DNA of 10,057 nt from Bacillota bacterium (GTDB lineage: Bacteria; Bacillota; Limnochordia; Limnochordales; ZCTH02-B6). Position 1 is the stretch's first letter. Each line of letters starts with the position of its first letter. This document shows positions 1 through 7,197 of the stretch, piece after piece. The position numbers were made by a program, and so were the translations under genes. The notes beneath the pieces are model-generated. The model worked only from the letters and a program-made list of their open reading frames with translations. It made no database searches and was not told the DNA's origin. Where the stretch lies: positions 1-10,057 of the forward strand of contig QGSR01000049.1 of assembly GCA_003387805.1 (NCBI GenBank). Direction: 5' to 3'.

Positions 1-6
1 CGGGCC

Positions 7-1242
7 ATGCGGCGGGAGAGGTGCCGGGCCGGGGGCAGGTGGAGGGTGGAGGCGTCGGGGCGCCGGGGGGAGGGGGGGCTGGGCGCGCGGGACTGGCCCG
101 AGGGGCTGGAGCGCTTCGGCGTCTTCGCCGACGGGCTGCGGGAGGCGGCGCGCCGGGCGGGCAGCGCGGCGGAGACGGGCTGGCGCAGCCGCCGGCTGTA
201 CGAGCGGGCCTTCGGGCAGGAGCCGCCGCCGGACGTGCCCGTGTCCGCCGTCAGCCGCACGCCCGAGTTCTTGCGCTTTTTCGTGCACTGGGCCTTGCAC
301 GCGGCGGACCTGCGGGATTTGTACAACGCCGCTCTGGGGGACTACCGCCGGGAGCACAAGGTGCGCTCCCGGGCCAATCCGTTTCCGGATTTGCTGGAAT
401 ACCCCGGACAGGGCGTGGAACTGCCGTTTTGGGGCCTGACCGGGCGGGGCGTGCGGCGCAAGCTGTACGCGCTGCCGACGCCCGACGGCGTCGTGCTGAA
501 CCACATCGAAGGCGAATACGCGCGGCTGCCCCGGGACGGCGACGCCGCGGTGGAGGCGCTTTTGGAGCGGGGCGTGCAGGTGCGGCCCCGGGCCGTGCCT
601 TTGACGGTGTTTCACCGGCTGTTCGTCGCGGACTTGTTCGTCCACGGCACCGGCGGCGGGCGCTACGATGCGGTGACGGACCGCTTCATCGAGGCGGCCT
701 TCGGCGTGCGGCCGCCGTTGTATGCGGTGGTGTCGGCCACGCTGCACCTGCCGCTGGGCCCAGGGCCCGTGCAGCCCGGCGCGATCTTGGAGGCCCGGCG
801 CCGGCTGCGGGATCTGCGCTTCAACCCGCAGCGCTACGCCTGGGAGCTGGACGAGGTGAGCGAGCAGCTGGCGGCGTTGCTGCGGCGGAAGGAAGAACTC
901 ATCGATGAAATCCAGCAGGCCGACGCGGAGCTGAAGGCGGCGCGGGCGGCGCAGGCGCCGCGCGCCGGCCGGGGCGCTCCGTCCAGGAAAAGGGTTCTCA
1001 CCCGCGAAATCGAAGAGGTCAATGCCGCGTTGTACGCTGCGCTGCGGCCGGTGGAAGAAGCCGCCCGGCGCCGGCTGGCGGAGCTGGAAGCCAGGGCGGA
1101 GGCGGGCGCGGCGGCCACCCGGCGCACGTATCCGTTTTTCTTGTTCGACCCCGCCGACGTGTGGGATTTGCTGTGCGTGTCGTGCGACGGCGAAGACGAC
1201 GGCGGGCAGCTGACCTTGGCATTTCCGACGGGAGGTCGATGA
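7..1242 (+). CDS. Conserved hypothetical protein, 5' end unresolved, C-terminal coiled coil
   Basis: I do not recognise a characterised function. The frame is open to the left edge, so the ATG at 7 (411 aa) is only the first visible start and the gene may begin outside the window. The first ~30 residues are Gly/Arg-rich with no aligned Shine-Dalgarno, and GTG 46 is another possible start. The middle reads like a globular domain: an ELPFWGL segment near residue 138, then LFVADLFVHGTGGGRYD at 205-221 and a hydrophobic PPLYAVVSATLHLPL at 236-250. I recall a similar HGxGGxxYD-type motif in uncharacterised proteins of other phyla, but this is memory, not a search. Residues ~275-312 and 332-367 are charged, heptad-like helices (coiled coil), followed by a conserved-looking YPFFLFDPADVWDLL (375-389). 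No signal peptide or membrane span is visible. It ends 4 nt before mtnP, whose ribosome binding site lies inside this gene, so the two are probably co-transcribed. Confidence 0.75.
   Translation: MRRERCRAGGRWRVEASGRRGEGGLGARDWPEGLERFGVFADGLREAARRAGSAAETGWRSRRLYERAFGQEPPPDVPVSAVSRTPEFLRFFVHWALHAADLRDLYNAALGDYRREHKVRSRANPFPDLLEYPGQGVELPFWGLTGRGVRRKLYALPTPDGVVLNHIEGEYARLPRDGDAAVEALLERGVQVRPRAVPLTVFHRLFVADLFVHGTGGGRYDAVTDRFIEAAFGVRPPLYAVVSATLHLPLGPGPVQPGAILEARRRLRDLRFNPQRYAWELDEVSEQLAALLRRKEELIDEIQQADAELKAARAAQAPRAGRGAPSRKRVLTREIEEVNAALYAALRPVEEAARRRLAELEARAEAGAAATRRTYPFFLFDPADVWDLLCVSCDGEDDGGQLTLAFPTGGR
1231..1236 (+). promoter_or_regulatory. Ribosome binding site of mtnP
   Basis: GGAGGT lies 10 nt before the ATG at 1247 and inside the last codons of the upstream gene. 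It fixes the mtnP start and implies coupled translation with the hypothetical gene. Confidence 0.75.
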
Positions 1243-1246
1243 CGGG

Positions 1247-2044
1247 ATGGCACGGGCCGATATCGGCGTTTTCGGCGGTTCGGGTTTTTACGAGTTTTTG
1301 TCGGGCGTGGAGGAAGTGTGGGTGGACACGCCTTACGGCGCGCCCAGCGACAAAGTGGCCATTGCGGAGATCGGGGGCAAGCGGGTGGCGTTTTTGCCCC
1401 GGCACGGGAAGGACCATCGGCTGCCGCCCCACAAAATCAACTACCGGGCCAACTTGTGGGCCATGAAGGAGCTGGGCGTGCAGCGCATTTTGGGCCCGTG
1501 CGCGGCCGGCAGCCTGCAGCCCCACGTCAAGCCCGGCGACTTCGTGTTTGCGGACCAGTTTGTCCACCGCACGTGGGGCCGGGAGGACACGTTTTTCGAC
1601 GGTCCCAAAGTGGTCCACGTCAGCGCCGCGGATCCGTACTGCCCGCAAACCCGGCAAGTGCTGATCGAGCAGGCGGAGAAGCTGGGCCTGCCGCACCACA
1701 AGCAGGGCACCGTGGTGGTGGTGCAGGGGCCGCGGTTTTCGACCCGGGCCGAGAGCCGGGAGTTCCGCTCCCACGGCTGGGAAGTTATCAACATGACCCA
1801 GTATCCCGAGGCGTATCTCGCCCGGGAGCTGGGCATTTGCTACGCCAATATTTCGCTCATCACCGACTATGACGTGGGGCTGGAGGACGATCCCGACGTC
1901 CAGCCCGTCAGCCACCAAGAAGTGCTGAAGGTGTTCCAGGCCAACATCGAGAAGCTGCGCACCCTGCTCATTGCCGCCATCGAGGCGCTGCCGGCGGAGC
2001 GGGCGTGCAGCTGCGCGACGGCCGTGGAGGACGCGGTGGGCTGA
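1247..2044 (+). CDS. mtnP: S-methyl-5'-thioadenosine phosphorylase (PNP/MTAP family)
   Basis: This cytosolic enzyme cleaves 5'-methylthioadenosine with phosphate to adenine and 5-methylthioribose-1-phosphate, in purine and methionine salvage. At 265 aa it has normal family length. Visible motifs are GGSGFY (10-15, phosphate loop), PRHG (51-54), NYRANLWAMKELGV (65-78), GPRFSTRAE (161-169), NMTQYPE (182-188, with the substrate-contacting Met183) and TDYDVG (206-211). Asp207 and Asp209 are the family's adenine-recognising positions; methylthioinosine and guanosine/inosine enzymes usually carry Asn there, so a 6-aminopurine substrate is favoured. A CSC motif at 254-256 matches the C-terminal CxC known from thermophilic archaeal MTAP II, where it contributes to stability. 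The start is set by GGAGGT 10 nt upstream. The last five codons (EDAVG) and the stop come from a 16-bp tandem repeat. Another 6-oxopurine or broad-specificity nucleoside phosphorylase role cannot be excluded. Confidence 0.9.
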   Translation: MARADIGVFGGSGFYEFLSGVEEVWVDTPYGAPSDKVAIAEIGGKRVAFLPRHGKDHRLPPHKINYRANLWAMKELGVQRILGPCAAGSLQPHVKPGDFVFADQFVHRTWGREDTFFDGPKVVHVSAADPYCPQTRQVLIEQAEKLGLPHHKQGTVVVVQGPRFSTRAESREFRSHGWEVINMTQYPEAYLARELGICYANISLITDYDVGLEDDPDVQPVSHQEVLKVFQANIEKLRTLLIAAIEALPAERACSCATAVEDAVG

Positions 2045-2154
2045 GGACGCGGCCGGCGGGCGGCGCGGTCCGCCGCGGGCCCCGTCCGCCGAGGACGCCG
2101 CCGGTTGAGGACGCCGTTCGCCGAGGGCCCCGTCCGCCGAGGACGCCGCCCTGC
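2027..2154 (+). repeat. Tandem array, 8 units of 16 bp, overlapping the mtnP stop
   Basis: Eight contiguous 16-bp units begin at 2027, 2043, 2059, 2075, 2091, 2107, 2123 and 2139, with approximate consensus GAGGACGCCGTCCGCC. The exact octamer GAGGACGC occurs at 2027, 2043, 2091, 2107 and 2139, always at multiples of 16. Units 4-5 and 7-8 share an identical 26-bp segment (2077-2102 and 2125-2150), pointing to internal duplication. Unit 1 encodes the last five residues of mtnP, and the TGA stop (2042-2044) is formed by the unit 1/unit 2 junction. Each consensus unit holds a small dyad, GGAC-GCC-GTCC. The array looks like a minisatellite; no function is visible. Confidence 0.85.
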
Positions 2155-2361
2155 GCATTTTTGTACGGTCGATTATCGCTCCCAGCAATTGCGGGGTGAC
2201 GCCCATGGCTGTGGGCTTTCGCGGATGGCCGTTAACTTTCGTAGTCTCACATTCGTGCACGCGCGGCGGACAATAACAGGAAATGGGATAGTATAGCTCG
2301 AATATACGGACGACATCCGGAAGTATCGTTCCGCAGCCGCGTCGCACCGGGGGTTGTTCGC
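2155..2361 (+). other. Lower-GC spacer upstream of degS
   Basis: After the 16-bp array the composition drops noticeably. The stretch contains a small hairpin, GCCCA/TGGGC (2201-2205 and 2212-2216, 6-nt loop), followed by TTTC. This is too weak to call a terminator for mtnP. A candidate promoter follows at 2267-2294. No convincing small gene is seen: the short open frames here lack a ribosome binding site and run through the repeat. I could not match it to a riboswitch class I know. Confidence 0.5.
2267..2294 (+). promoter_or_regulatory. Candidate sigma-A-type promoter for degSU
   Basis: CGGACA (2267-2272, 4/6 to TTGACA) is separated by 16 bp from TAGTAT (2289-2294, 4/6 to TATAAT), within the AT-richest stretch before degS. 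An overlapping alternative -10 is TATAGC at 2292. It would leave a leader of about 60 nt. The assignment rests on sequence resemblance and position only. Confidence 0.35.
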
Positions 2362-3648
2362 GTGACGTATTTCTCCACGCCGCCGCTGGATGAACGGTTC
2401 ATCGAGCAGGTTTTCCAAAGCTCCCTGGAGGCTTTGCGGGCGACGCGCGAGCAGGTGTTCGGCATCGCGGAAGCGGCCCGCGACGAGCTGAACCGGCTCC
2501 TGCTGCTGCTGGATCAGGTGCAGGAAGAGACGAACCAATGCATCGCGCTGGTGGAGGATCTGGAGAGGAAAACCCGGGAGGCCCGCTCCAAGCTGGCTGC
2601 CATCAACCGGGATTTTGCGTCTTATACGGAAACTGAAATCCGGGAAGCGTACGCCGTGGCCGAGCGGCGCATGGTGGAGCTGGGCGCGGCCCGGGAGCGG
2701 GAGAAGGCGCTGCGGCAGCGCCGCGACGATTTGGAGCGCCAGGTGAAGCACGTGCGCCAGGTGGTGGCGAAAGCGGACCACGTGGTGTCGCAGGTGGGGA
2801 TTGCCCTGGACTTTTTGTCCGGCAACGTGGACACGCTGGCCGAGCGGGTGCAGGGCATCAAGTTCCAGGCCGCCATCGCCAGCCAGGTCATTCGGGCCCA
2901 GGAGGAAGAGCGCCGGCGGGTGGCCCGGGACATCCACGACGGCCCGGCCCAGCTGCTGGCCAACATGGCGCTGCGGGTGGAGCTTTTGGAGCGCATGGCG
3001 GGCCGGGATCCGGAGCAGCTCCACCGGGAGCTGCGGGGGATGCAGGACGCCATCAAGAGCAGCCTGCGGGATCTGCGCCGCGTCATTTTCAATTTGCGGC
3101 CTATGGCCTTGGACGATTTGGGGCTTGTGCCGACGCTGCGCGGCTACTTGGACATGATGCGCGAGCAGTTCGGCCTGGAAACCGAACTGACGGTGCTGGG
3201 CCGGGAGCGGCGCCTGACGCCTACGGCGGAGATCGCCCTGTTTCGCATCGCGCAGGAGGCGGTTCACAACGCGCATCGCCACAGCCGCTGCCGACGGGTG
3301 AAGGTGCGGGTGGAATTCGGCGCCCAGGGGGTGCACTTGTCGGTCGTTGACGACGGCATCGGTTTTGATCCGAAGCGGCTGCCCGAGAAGGTGGTGGACC
3401 GCGAGCGCGGCTTCGGCCTGCTGCACATGCGCGAGCGGGCGCGCCTGCTCCAGGGCGAGTTCCGCGTCATGAGCGAGCCCGGGAAAGGGACGACCGTCTC
3501 CGTGCGCGTGCCTTGGTCCATGGCCGAGGCGGACGCCTCCGGGGAGGGCACAACGGACGACCCGCGCGCCGCCGATGGGGGGGCGGCGGCGTCCGACGGG
3601 CAAGGGGAGTTGAATGCCGATGTCGATCACGGTGCTCATCGCAGATGA
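2362..3648 (+). CDS. degS: DegS-type cytoplasmic sensor histidine kinase
   Basis: The 428-residue protein has DegS architecture. Residues ~1-175 form a long, charged, helical coiled-coil sensor region without membrane spans. The dimerisation/phosphoacceptor segment EEERRRVARDIHDGPAQLLAN (181-201) carries phospho-acceptor His192, and IHDGPAQ with its flanks is the DegS/HisKA_3 signature. The ATPase has an N box around ALFRIAQEAVHNA (292-304, Glu299, Asn303), a G box at DDGIGFD (330-336) and GFGLLHMRERA (350-360). In Bacillus, DegS phosphorylates DegU in response to cytoplasmic or chromosomal signals; the signal here is unknown. GTG 2362 is chosen because no ATG precedes the domain and a weak GGGGG lies 8 nt upstream. 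The last ~40 residues (from ~387) are a Gly/Ala/Asp-rich tail outside the kinase fold; its codons contain the start and ribosome binding site of degU, which overlaps by about 30 nt. Confidence 0.92.
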   Translation: MTYFSTPPLDERFIEQVFQSSLEALRATREQVFGIAEAARDELNRLLLLLDQVQEETNQCIALVEDLERKTREARSKLAAINRDFASYTETEIREAYAVAERRMVELGAAREREKALRQRRDDLERQVKHVRQVVAKADHVVSQVGIALDFLSGNVDTLAERVQGIKFQAAIASQVIRAQEEERRRVARDIHDGPAQLLANMALRVELLERMAGRDPEQLHRELRGMQDAIKSSLRDLRRVIFNLRPMALDDLGLVPTLRGYLDMMREQFGLETELTVLGRERRLTPTAEIALFRIAQEAVHNAHRHSRCRRVKVRVEFGAQGVHLSVVDDGIGFDPKRLPEKVVDRERGFGLLHMRERARLLQGEFRVMSEPGKGTTVSVRVPWSMAEADASGEGTTDDPRAADGGAAASDGQGELNADVDHGAHRR

Positions 3649-4306
3649 CCATCCGTTGCTGCGGGAAGGACTGGCGCGCATATTGGCCACCGAGCCGGGG
3701 ATCGAAGTGGTCGGCGAAGCGGGCAGCGCCGACGAGGCGCTGGCGAAAGTCGAGGAGCTCCGCCCCGACGTGGTGCTGATGGACATCAGCATGCCCGGCG
3801 GCGGCCTGATGGCCACGCGGGAGATCAGCCAAAGGTTTCCGGACACGGGCGTCATCATCTTGACCATTCACGACGACGAGCAGTACTTGTACGAGCTGGT
3901 GCGGGCCGGCGCCAAAGGGTATTTGGTAAAAGACTCCGAGCCCCGGCGGGTGGTGGAGGCCATCCGGCACGTGCACGCGGGCGGTTCCTACCTGCCGCCG
4001 GACTTGATGGACAAGGTGCTGGGCGAGTTCCGCCGTCTGCAGGAAGGCGGCGGGACGGCGCCGGAGCGGCCCCGCACCGGGGCCGAGGCGCTGACGGCCC
4101 GGGAGCTGGAGATTTTGCAGCTCATCGTGGAAGGCCGCAGCAACGCCCAGATTGCCGCGGCCCTCTACATCAGCGAGAAGACGGTGAAAAACCACATTAC
4201 CAACATTCTGCGCAAGCTGGATCTGCACGACCGGACCCAGGCCGCGGTGTTCGCCTTGCGGCACGGCCTGGCCAAACTGGATGACGGGCCGGACGGCGGG
4301 CCGTAG
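3614..4306 (+). CDS. degU: DegU-type response regulator, NarL/LuxR family
   Basis: This 230-residue DNA-binding regulator is the expected partner of the kinase just upstream. The receiver domain (~4-122) has acidic Asp11/Asp12, phospho-acceptor Asp57 in VLMDISMP, Thr84 and Lys106. After a Gly/Pro-rich linker, the LuxR-type helix-turn-helix (~157-222) contains LTARELEILQLIVEGRSN and the recognition stretch ISEKTVKNHITNILRKL, very like Bacillus DegU. Two starts are possible: ATG 3614 or ATG 3620. AAGGGGAG (3602-3609) lies 4 nt from the first and 10 nt from the second, so spacing does not decide cleanly; the second would remove only two residues. The gene begins inside degS, implying translational coupling and stoichiometric production. 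Its stop is 6 nt from the stop of convergent bceB. Target genes cannot be read from the window. Confidence 0.92.
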   Translation: MPMSITVLIADDHPLLREGLARILATEPGIEVVGEAGSADEALAKVEELRPDVVLMDISMPGGGLMATREISQRFPDTGVIILTIHDDEQYLYELVRAGAKGYLVKDSEPRRVVEAIRHVHAGGSYLPPDLMDKVLGEFRRLQEGGGTAPERPRTGAEALTARELEILQLIVEGRSNAQIAAALYISEKTVKNHITNILRKLDLHDRTQAAVFALRHGLAKLDDGPDGGP

Positions 4307-4312
4307 GCGGCG

Positions 4313-6274
4313 CTAGGCCGCGTCCACGGCGGCGGCCGCCCGCTCCCGCAATCCCAGGGCCTGCCAGTACAGGCCGAAGGTGCCGGCGAAAAACGCGCCG
4401 TAAAGGACCAGGTAGCCGGCGGCCACCATCCAGCCGTAGTGCAGCACCGACTGCAGCGCCAGCGTGCTCAAGGCCCGCATGGCGAAGGTGGAGTGCACCA
4501 GTCCTACCACGAAGGGCACGGCGAAGACCACCAGCGCCTGGGCGCGTGCCAGCCGCTGCAGTTCGCCCGGGGTCAGCCCCAGCTGCCGCAGGCGGGTGTA
4601 GTAGCGGCGGTCTTCGTCGATTTCCGTGAACAGCCGGAAGTAGAGCAGGCTGCACGTGGCCGCGAAGAACACCAGCGAGATGAACAAGCCGATGAACAGC
4701 GCCAGGCCGAACTGGGCGATGCTGGCCCGGTGCATTTCGTACGTGGAGGACATCCGGACGGGCCCGGTGTCGCCGTAGCGCTCCCGCAGCCGGCCCAGCG
4801 CCTCGGCCATGCCGGCGGCCCCCCAGCCTTCGCCCGTCCAAGCCACGACGGTGCGGAAAGATGCATCGGCGTGGCTCTCCACCCACTGTTCGAAGCGGGC
4901 GTCGCTGACCACCAGCACGTCCTCCAGACCGTTCAGCAGGGGGCCGGCTTCGTCGGTCCACATGGTCAGCGTGTACTCGGCGCCGCCGATGGTGACCCGG
5001 CGCGGCTCGGCGCCCGGAAAGCGCGGCTCGCCGGTCGTCGCGACGGGCCGCACCCGAATGGCCTCGTCGTCGCCCGCCAGGGGCAGGGGCCGGCCGGCGG
5101 GACGATACAGCGTCGTGTAGAGCGAGTAGGGCGCGACGGTGACCGGGACCGTCGCCGCGGCCGCGGCCGGCGCCGTGGCCGTGTAGTTTTCCACCGCCGC
5201 CTTGGGCAGACGCATCTCCACCGGGCGCAGGCCGCTGACGCCGTGCTCGGCCAGGGTCCGCTCCACGAAGGCCACGTGGGGCGCCGCGGGCTCGCCTTCG
5301 GGCACGTTCAGCTGAATGGCCTGGGGCGCATTGTTGACCACGGCCTCCTCCGTCAGCATGTAGAAGGAGAGCATGGTGCCCATGGCCGATAAAATGACCG
5401 CGATCATGATGGCGGCGCCGGAGAGCACCCGGTAGTTTTCCTGCAGCTTGAACATGAGCCGGCCCACGGTGAGAAACGGCCCGGGCCGCTCATACAGGCG
5501 CCGCGCCCGCCGCAGCCCCTGCAGCAGCGCCACCGACGCCTCCCGCAGCACGAAGTAGGTGCCGATGGACACCATGGTCGTCACGTTGACCACGCCCAGC
5601 ATGATGGTGTTGGGATTCGGGCTGCTGGCCCAGGCGTAGCCGCCCAGCACCAGCGCGGTGCCCAGCAGCGCTTTCGTCTTGGAAAACTTGGGCCGCTCCT
5701 GCGGCTTGCGGCCCGCCCGGATGAGCTCGATGACGGTGCGGCCCAACACGCCCCGCAGAGACAGCAGCGAGACGAACACGAACATGCCGCCGAAGACGCC
5801 CAGCGTCTGCCGCCACACGGGCCAGGCCAGGTAGACGGGCAGCTGGCGGGGCAGCTGCAGCAGCGCGCTGATGGCCATAAAGAACAGTTTCAGAAACAGC
5901 ACGCCCAGCCCAAGGCCGGCGGCCACCGCCGTCACCGCGATGATGACGTTTTCCCACAGCAGCATGCGGACCAGCTGCCGGCGGGTGAGCCCCAGCAGCG
6001 ACAGCAGCCCGAACTCCTTCATGCGGGAGCGGATGAAGGCCGAGCCCGAGTACAGCAGAAACAGCAGCGTAAAGATGGCGATGACCACCGCCGACGCCTG
6101 CAGGGCCGGCGCCAGGTAGCTCGCGCCGGCGAACCCGCTGCGCAGGTCGGGATGCAGGGCCGCGGCGGTGTACAGGAAATAGATCATCACGCTGAACGCG
6201 GCGCTGCCCAGGTAGGCCAGGTAGCGGCCCCGGTTTTGCCACACGTTTTTCGCCGCCAGCCGGCGCAGGTTCAT
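4313..6274 (-). CDS. bceB: BceB-type ABC transporter permease
   Basis: The 653-residue membrane protein has BceB length and topology. About ten hydrophobic spans are visible: ~18-39, 57-80, 108-135, 157-176, 203-217, 225-243, 285-307, then 521-546, 577-600 and 612-637. A ~210-residue hydrophilic region (308-520) between spans 7 and 8 is the large extracellular domain that defines the family. FtsX-like segments are present (RSRMKEFGLLSLLGLTRRQL at 82-101; a second copy near 555-573). In known systems BceAB protects lipid II-cycle intermediates from bacitracin-like peptides or lantibiotics and signals to BceS; the ligand here is unknown. The start ATG overlaps the bceA stop as ATGA (6271-6274), with GAGGTG 6 nt upstream, so expression is coupled to bceA. 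The extracellular domain carries an Ala-rich run (368-374) that looks like a low-complexity insertion. Confidence 0.93.
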   Translation of the reverse strand: MNLRRLAAKNVWQNRGRYLAYLGSAAFSVMIYFLYTAAALHPDLRSGFAGASYLAPALQASAVVIAIFTLLFLLYSGSAFIRSRMKEFGLLSLLGLTRRQLVRMLLWENVIIAVTAVAAGLGLGVLFLKLFFMAISALLQLPRQLPVYLAWPVWRQTLGVFGGMFVFVSLLSLRGVLGRTVIELIRAGRKPQERPKFSKTKALLGTALVLGGYAWASSPNPNTIMLGVVNVTTMVSIGTYFVLREASVALLQGLRRARRLYERPGPFLTVGRLMFKLQENYRVLSGAAIMIAVILSAMGTMLSFYMLTEEAVVNNAPQAIQLNVPEGEPAAPHVAFVERTLAEHGVSGLRPVEMRLPKAAVENYTATAPAAAAATVPVTVAPYSLYTTLYRPAGRPLPLAGDDEAIRVRPVATTGEPRFPGAEPRRVTIGGAEYTLTMWTDEAGPLLNGLEDVLVVSDARFEQWVESHADASFRTVVAWTGEGWGAAGMAEALGRLRERYGDTGPVRMSSTYEMHRASIAQFGLALFIGLFISLVFFAATCSLLYFRLFTEIDEDRRYYTRLRQLGLTPGELQRLARAQALVVFAVPFVVGLVHSTFAMRALSTLALQSVLHYGWMVAAGYLVLYGAFFAGTFGLYWQALGLRERAAAAVDAA

Positions 6275-7089
6275 CGCCCCCACCTCGCCGTCGCGGGGTG
6301 GGTTTCCCGGCCCTCCGGGGGAGGGTTTTCGTTTTCCCCGTTGCCGCCGCCGATGACGGCCAAAACGTCCAGGATTTGCTGGAAAAACACCTGGCGGCTG
6401 TGGCCGCGGTGGATTTCGTTGTAGAGACGGCCGTCGCGGATGAAGAGAATGCGCCGGCAGTAGCTGGCGGCGAACGGGTCGTGGGTGACCATCGCGATGG
6501 TGACGCGGCCCACTTCGTTCAGCACCGAAAAGGTTTCCATCAGCTCCCGGGCGGATTTGGAGTCCAGGTTGCCCGTGGGCTCGTCGGCCAGCAAAATGGC
6601 CGGCTCGTGAATGATGGCCCGGGCCGCGGCGGCCCGCTGCTGCTGCCCGCCGGACACCTCGTACGGGTATTTGTGCAAAATGTTGTCGATGCCCAGCCGC
6701 CGGCTGACGTCGTTCAGCCGCTCGCGGATGACGCGGCCCGGCTTGCGGTCCAGCACCAGCGGCAAAATGATGTTTTCGCCCAGCGTCAGCGTGTCCAGCA
6801 AGTTGTAGTCCTGGAACACGAAGCCGAGGCGCTGGCGGCGGAAGCGGGCCAGCTTGTCCCCTTTGAGCTTGGCGGTGTCCACGCCCTCGATGCGCACGGT
6901 GCCCGACGTGGGCGTGTCGATGGTGGCCAGCAGGTTCAGCAGCGTCGTTTTGCCGCTGCCCGAAGGTCCCATGACGCCCACGAACTCGCCCTTTTCGACG
7001 GTGAAGGAGAAGTCGTGCAGGGCGCGGGTGGCCGGCTGGCCCCGGCCGCCGTACACTTTGCTCAAGTTGATGGCCTCGAGTACGACCAT
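6271..7089 (-). CDS. bceA: BceA-type ABC transporter ATP-binding protein
   Basis: The 272-residue protein is a complete cytoplasmic ATPase subunit. It has Walker A GPSGSGKT (41-48), Q-loop Gln93 in FVFQDYNLLDTLTLGEN (the BceA/MacB-type wording), signature SGGQQQ (146-151), Walker B ILLADEP (165-171, Glu170), a D-loop within GNLDS and the switch His203 in MVTHD. It powers BceB. ATG 7089 is chosen because AGGGAGG lies 8 nt upstream and the protein then begins with the normal MVVLEAINLSKVYGG. An in-frame ATG at 7191 would add 34 Arg/Gly/Ala-rich residues and is considered less likely, although it too has a purine-rich stretch upstream. The last ~25 residues (GGGNGENENPPPEG and after) form an Asn/Pro-rich tail beyond the usual C-terminus, with the bceB ribosome binding site in their codons. 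Confidence 0.94.
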   Translation of the reverse strand: MVVLEAINLSKVYGGRGQPATRALHDFSFTVEKGEFVGVMGPSGSGKTTLLNLLATIDTPTSGTVRIEGVDTAKLKGDKLARFRRQRLGFVFQDYNLLDTLTLGENIILPLVLDRKPGRVIRERLNDVSRRLGIDNILHKYPYEVSGGQQQRAAAARAIIHEPAILLADEPTGNLDSKSARELMETFSVLNEVGRVTIAMVTHDPFAASYCRRILFIRDGRLYNEIHRGHSRQVFFQQILDVLAVIGGGNGENENPPPEGRETHPATARWGR

Positions 7090-7097
7090 GGCGATTG

Positions 7098-7104
7098 CCT
7101 CCCT
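7098..7104 (-). promoter_or_regulatory. Ribosome binding site of bceA
   Basis: On the - strand AGGGAGG lies 8 nt before ATG 7089. It is the strongest Shine-Dalgarno in this part of the window and decides the bceA start over ATG 7191. Confidence 0.8.
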
Positions 7105-7139
7105 GACTGTTTCGGCGGCGTGTCGCCCGGCGCAGCCGG

Positions 7140-7185
7140 CGCCGCCTTGGTGCCACCTCCAGTGTAGGGCAGCGCCAAGGCGGCG
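7140..7185 (-). promoter_or_regulatory. 11-bp perfect inverted repeat in the bceA leader
   Basis: CGCCGCCTTGG (7140-7150) and CCAAGGCGGCG (7175-7185) are exact reverse complements separated by 24 nt. In a transcript toward bceA they could form a stable stem. Its loop contains a second GGAGGTGG purine run and a weak -10-like TACACT (- strand, 7165-7160). It lies between the direct repeats and the bceA ribosome binding site, so it could act as a leader structure or an operator; the sequence does not decide. Confidence 0.5.
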
Positions 7186-7197
7186 AGCCATCGAATC

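Noticed and set aside
2027..2154. CRISPR array
   Set aside because: Units are contiguous 16-mers with no spacers, and no cas gene is nearby.
2201..2219. Hairpin GCCCA/TGGGC followed by TTT as mtnP terminator
   Set aside because: A stem of only 5 bp and a 3-nt T-run are too weak to support a terminator.
1019..2347. - strand open frame opposite mtnP and the 16-bp array
   Set aside because: Antisense to mtnP; its repeated Ala/Ser/Arg stretch is just translation of the tandem repeat.
2173..3867. Long - strand open frame (564 codons) opposite degS
   Set aside because: It is antisense to a clear DegS, has no recognisable domain and a Pro/His/Arg-heavy composition typical of GC-rich shadow frames.
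7090..7191. Longer bceA start at ATG 7191
   Set aside because: It adds 34 residues not expected in BceA; ATG 7089 has a stronger ribosome binding site. Kept as an alternative because a purine run precedes it.
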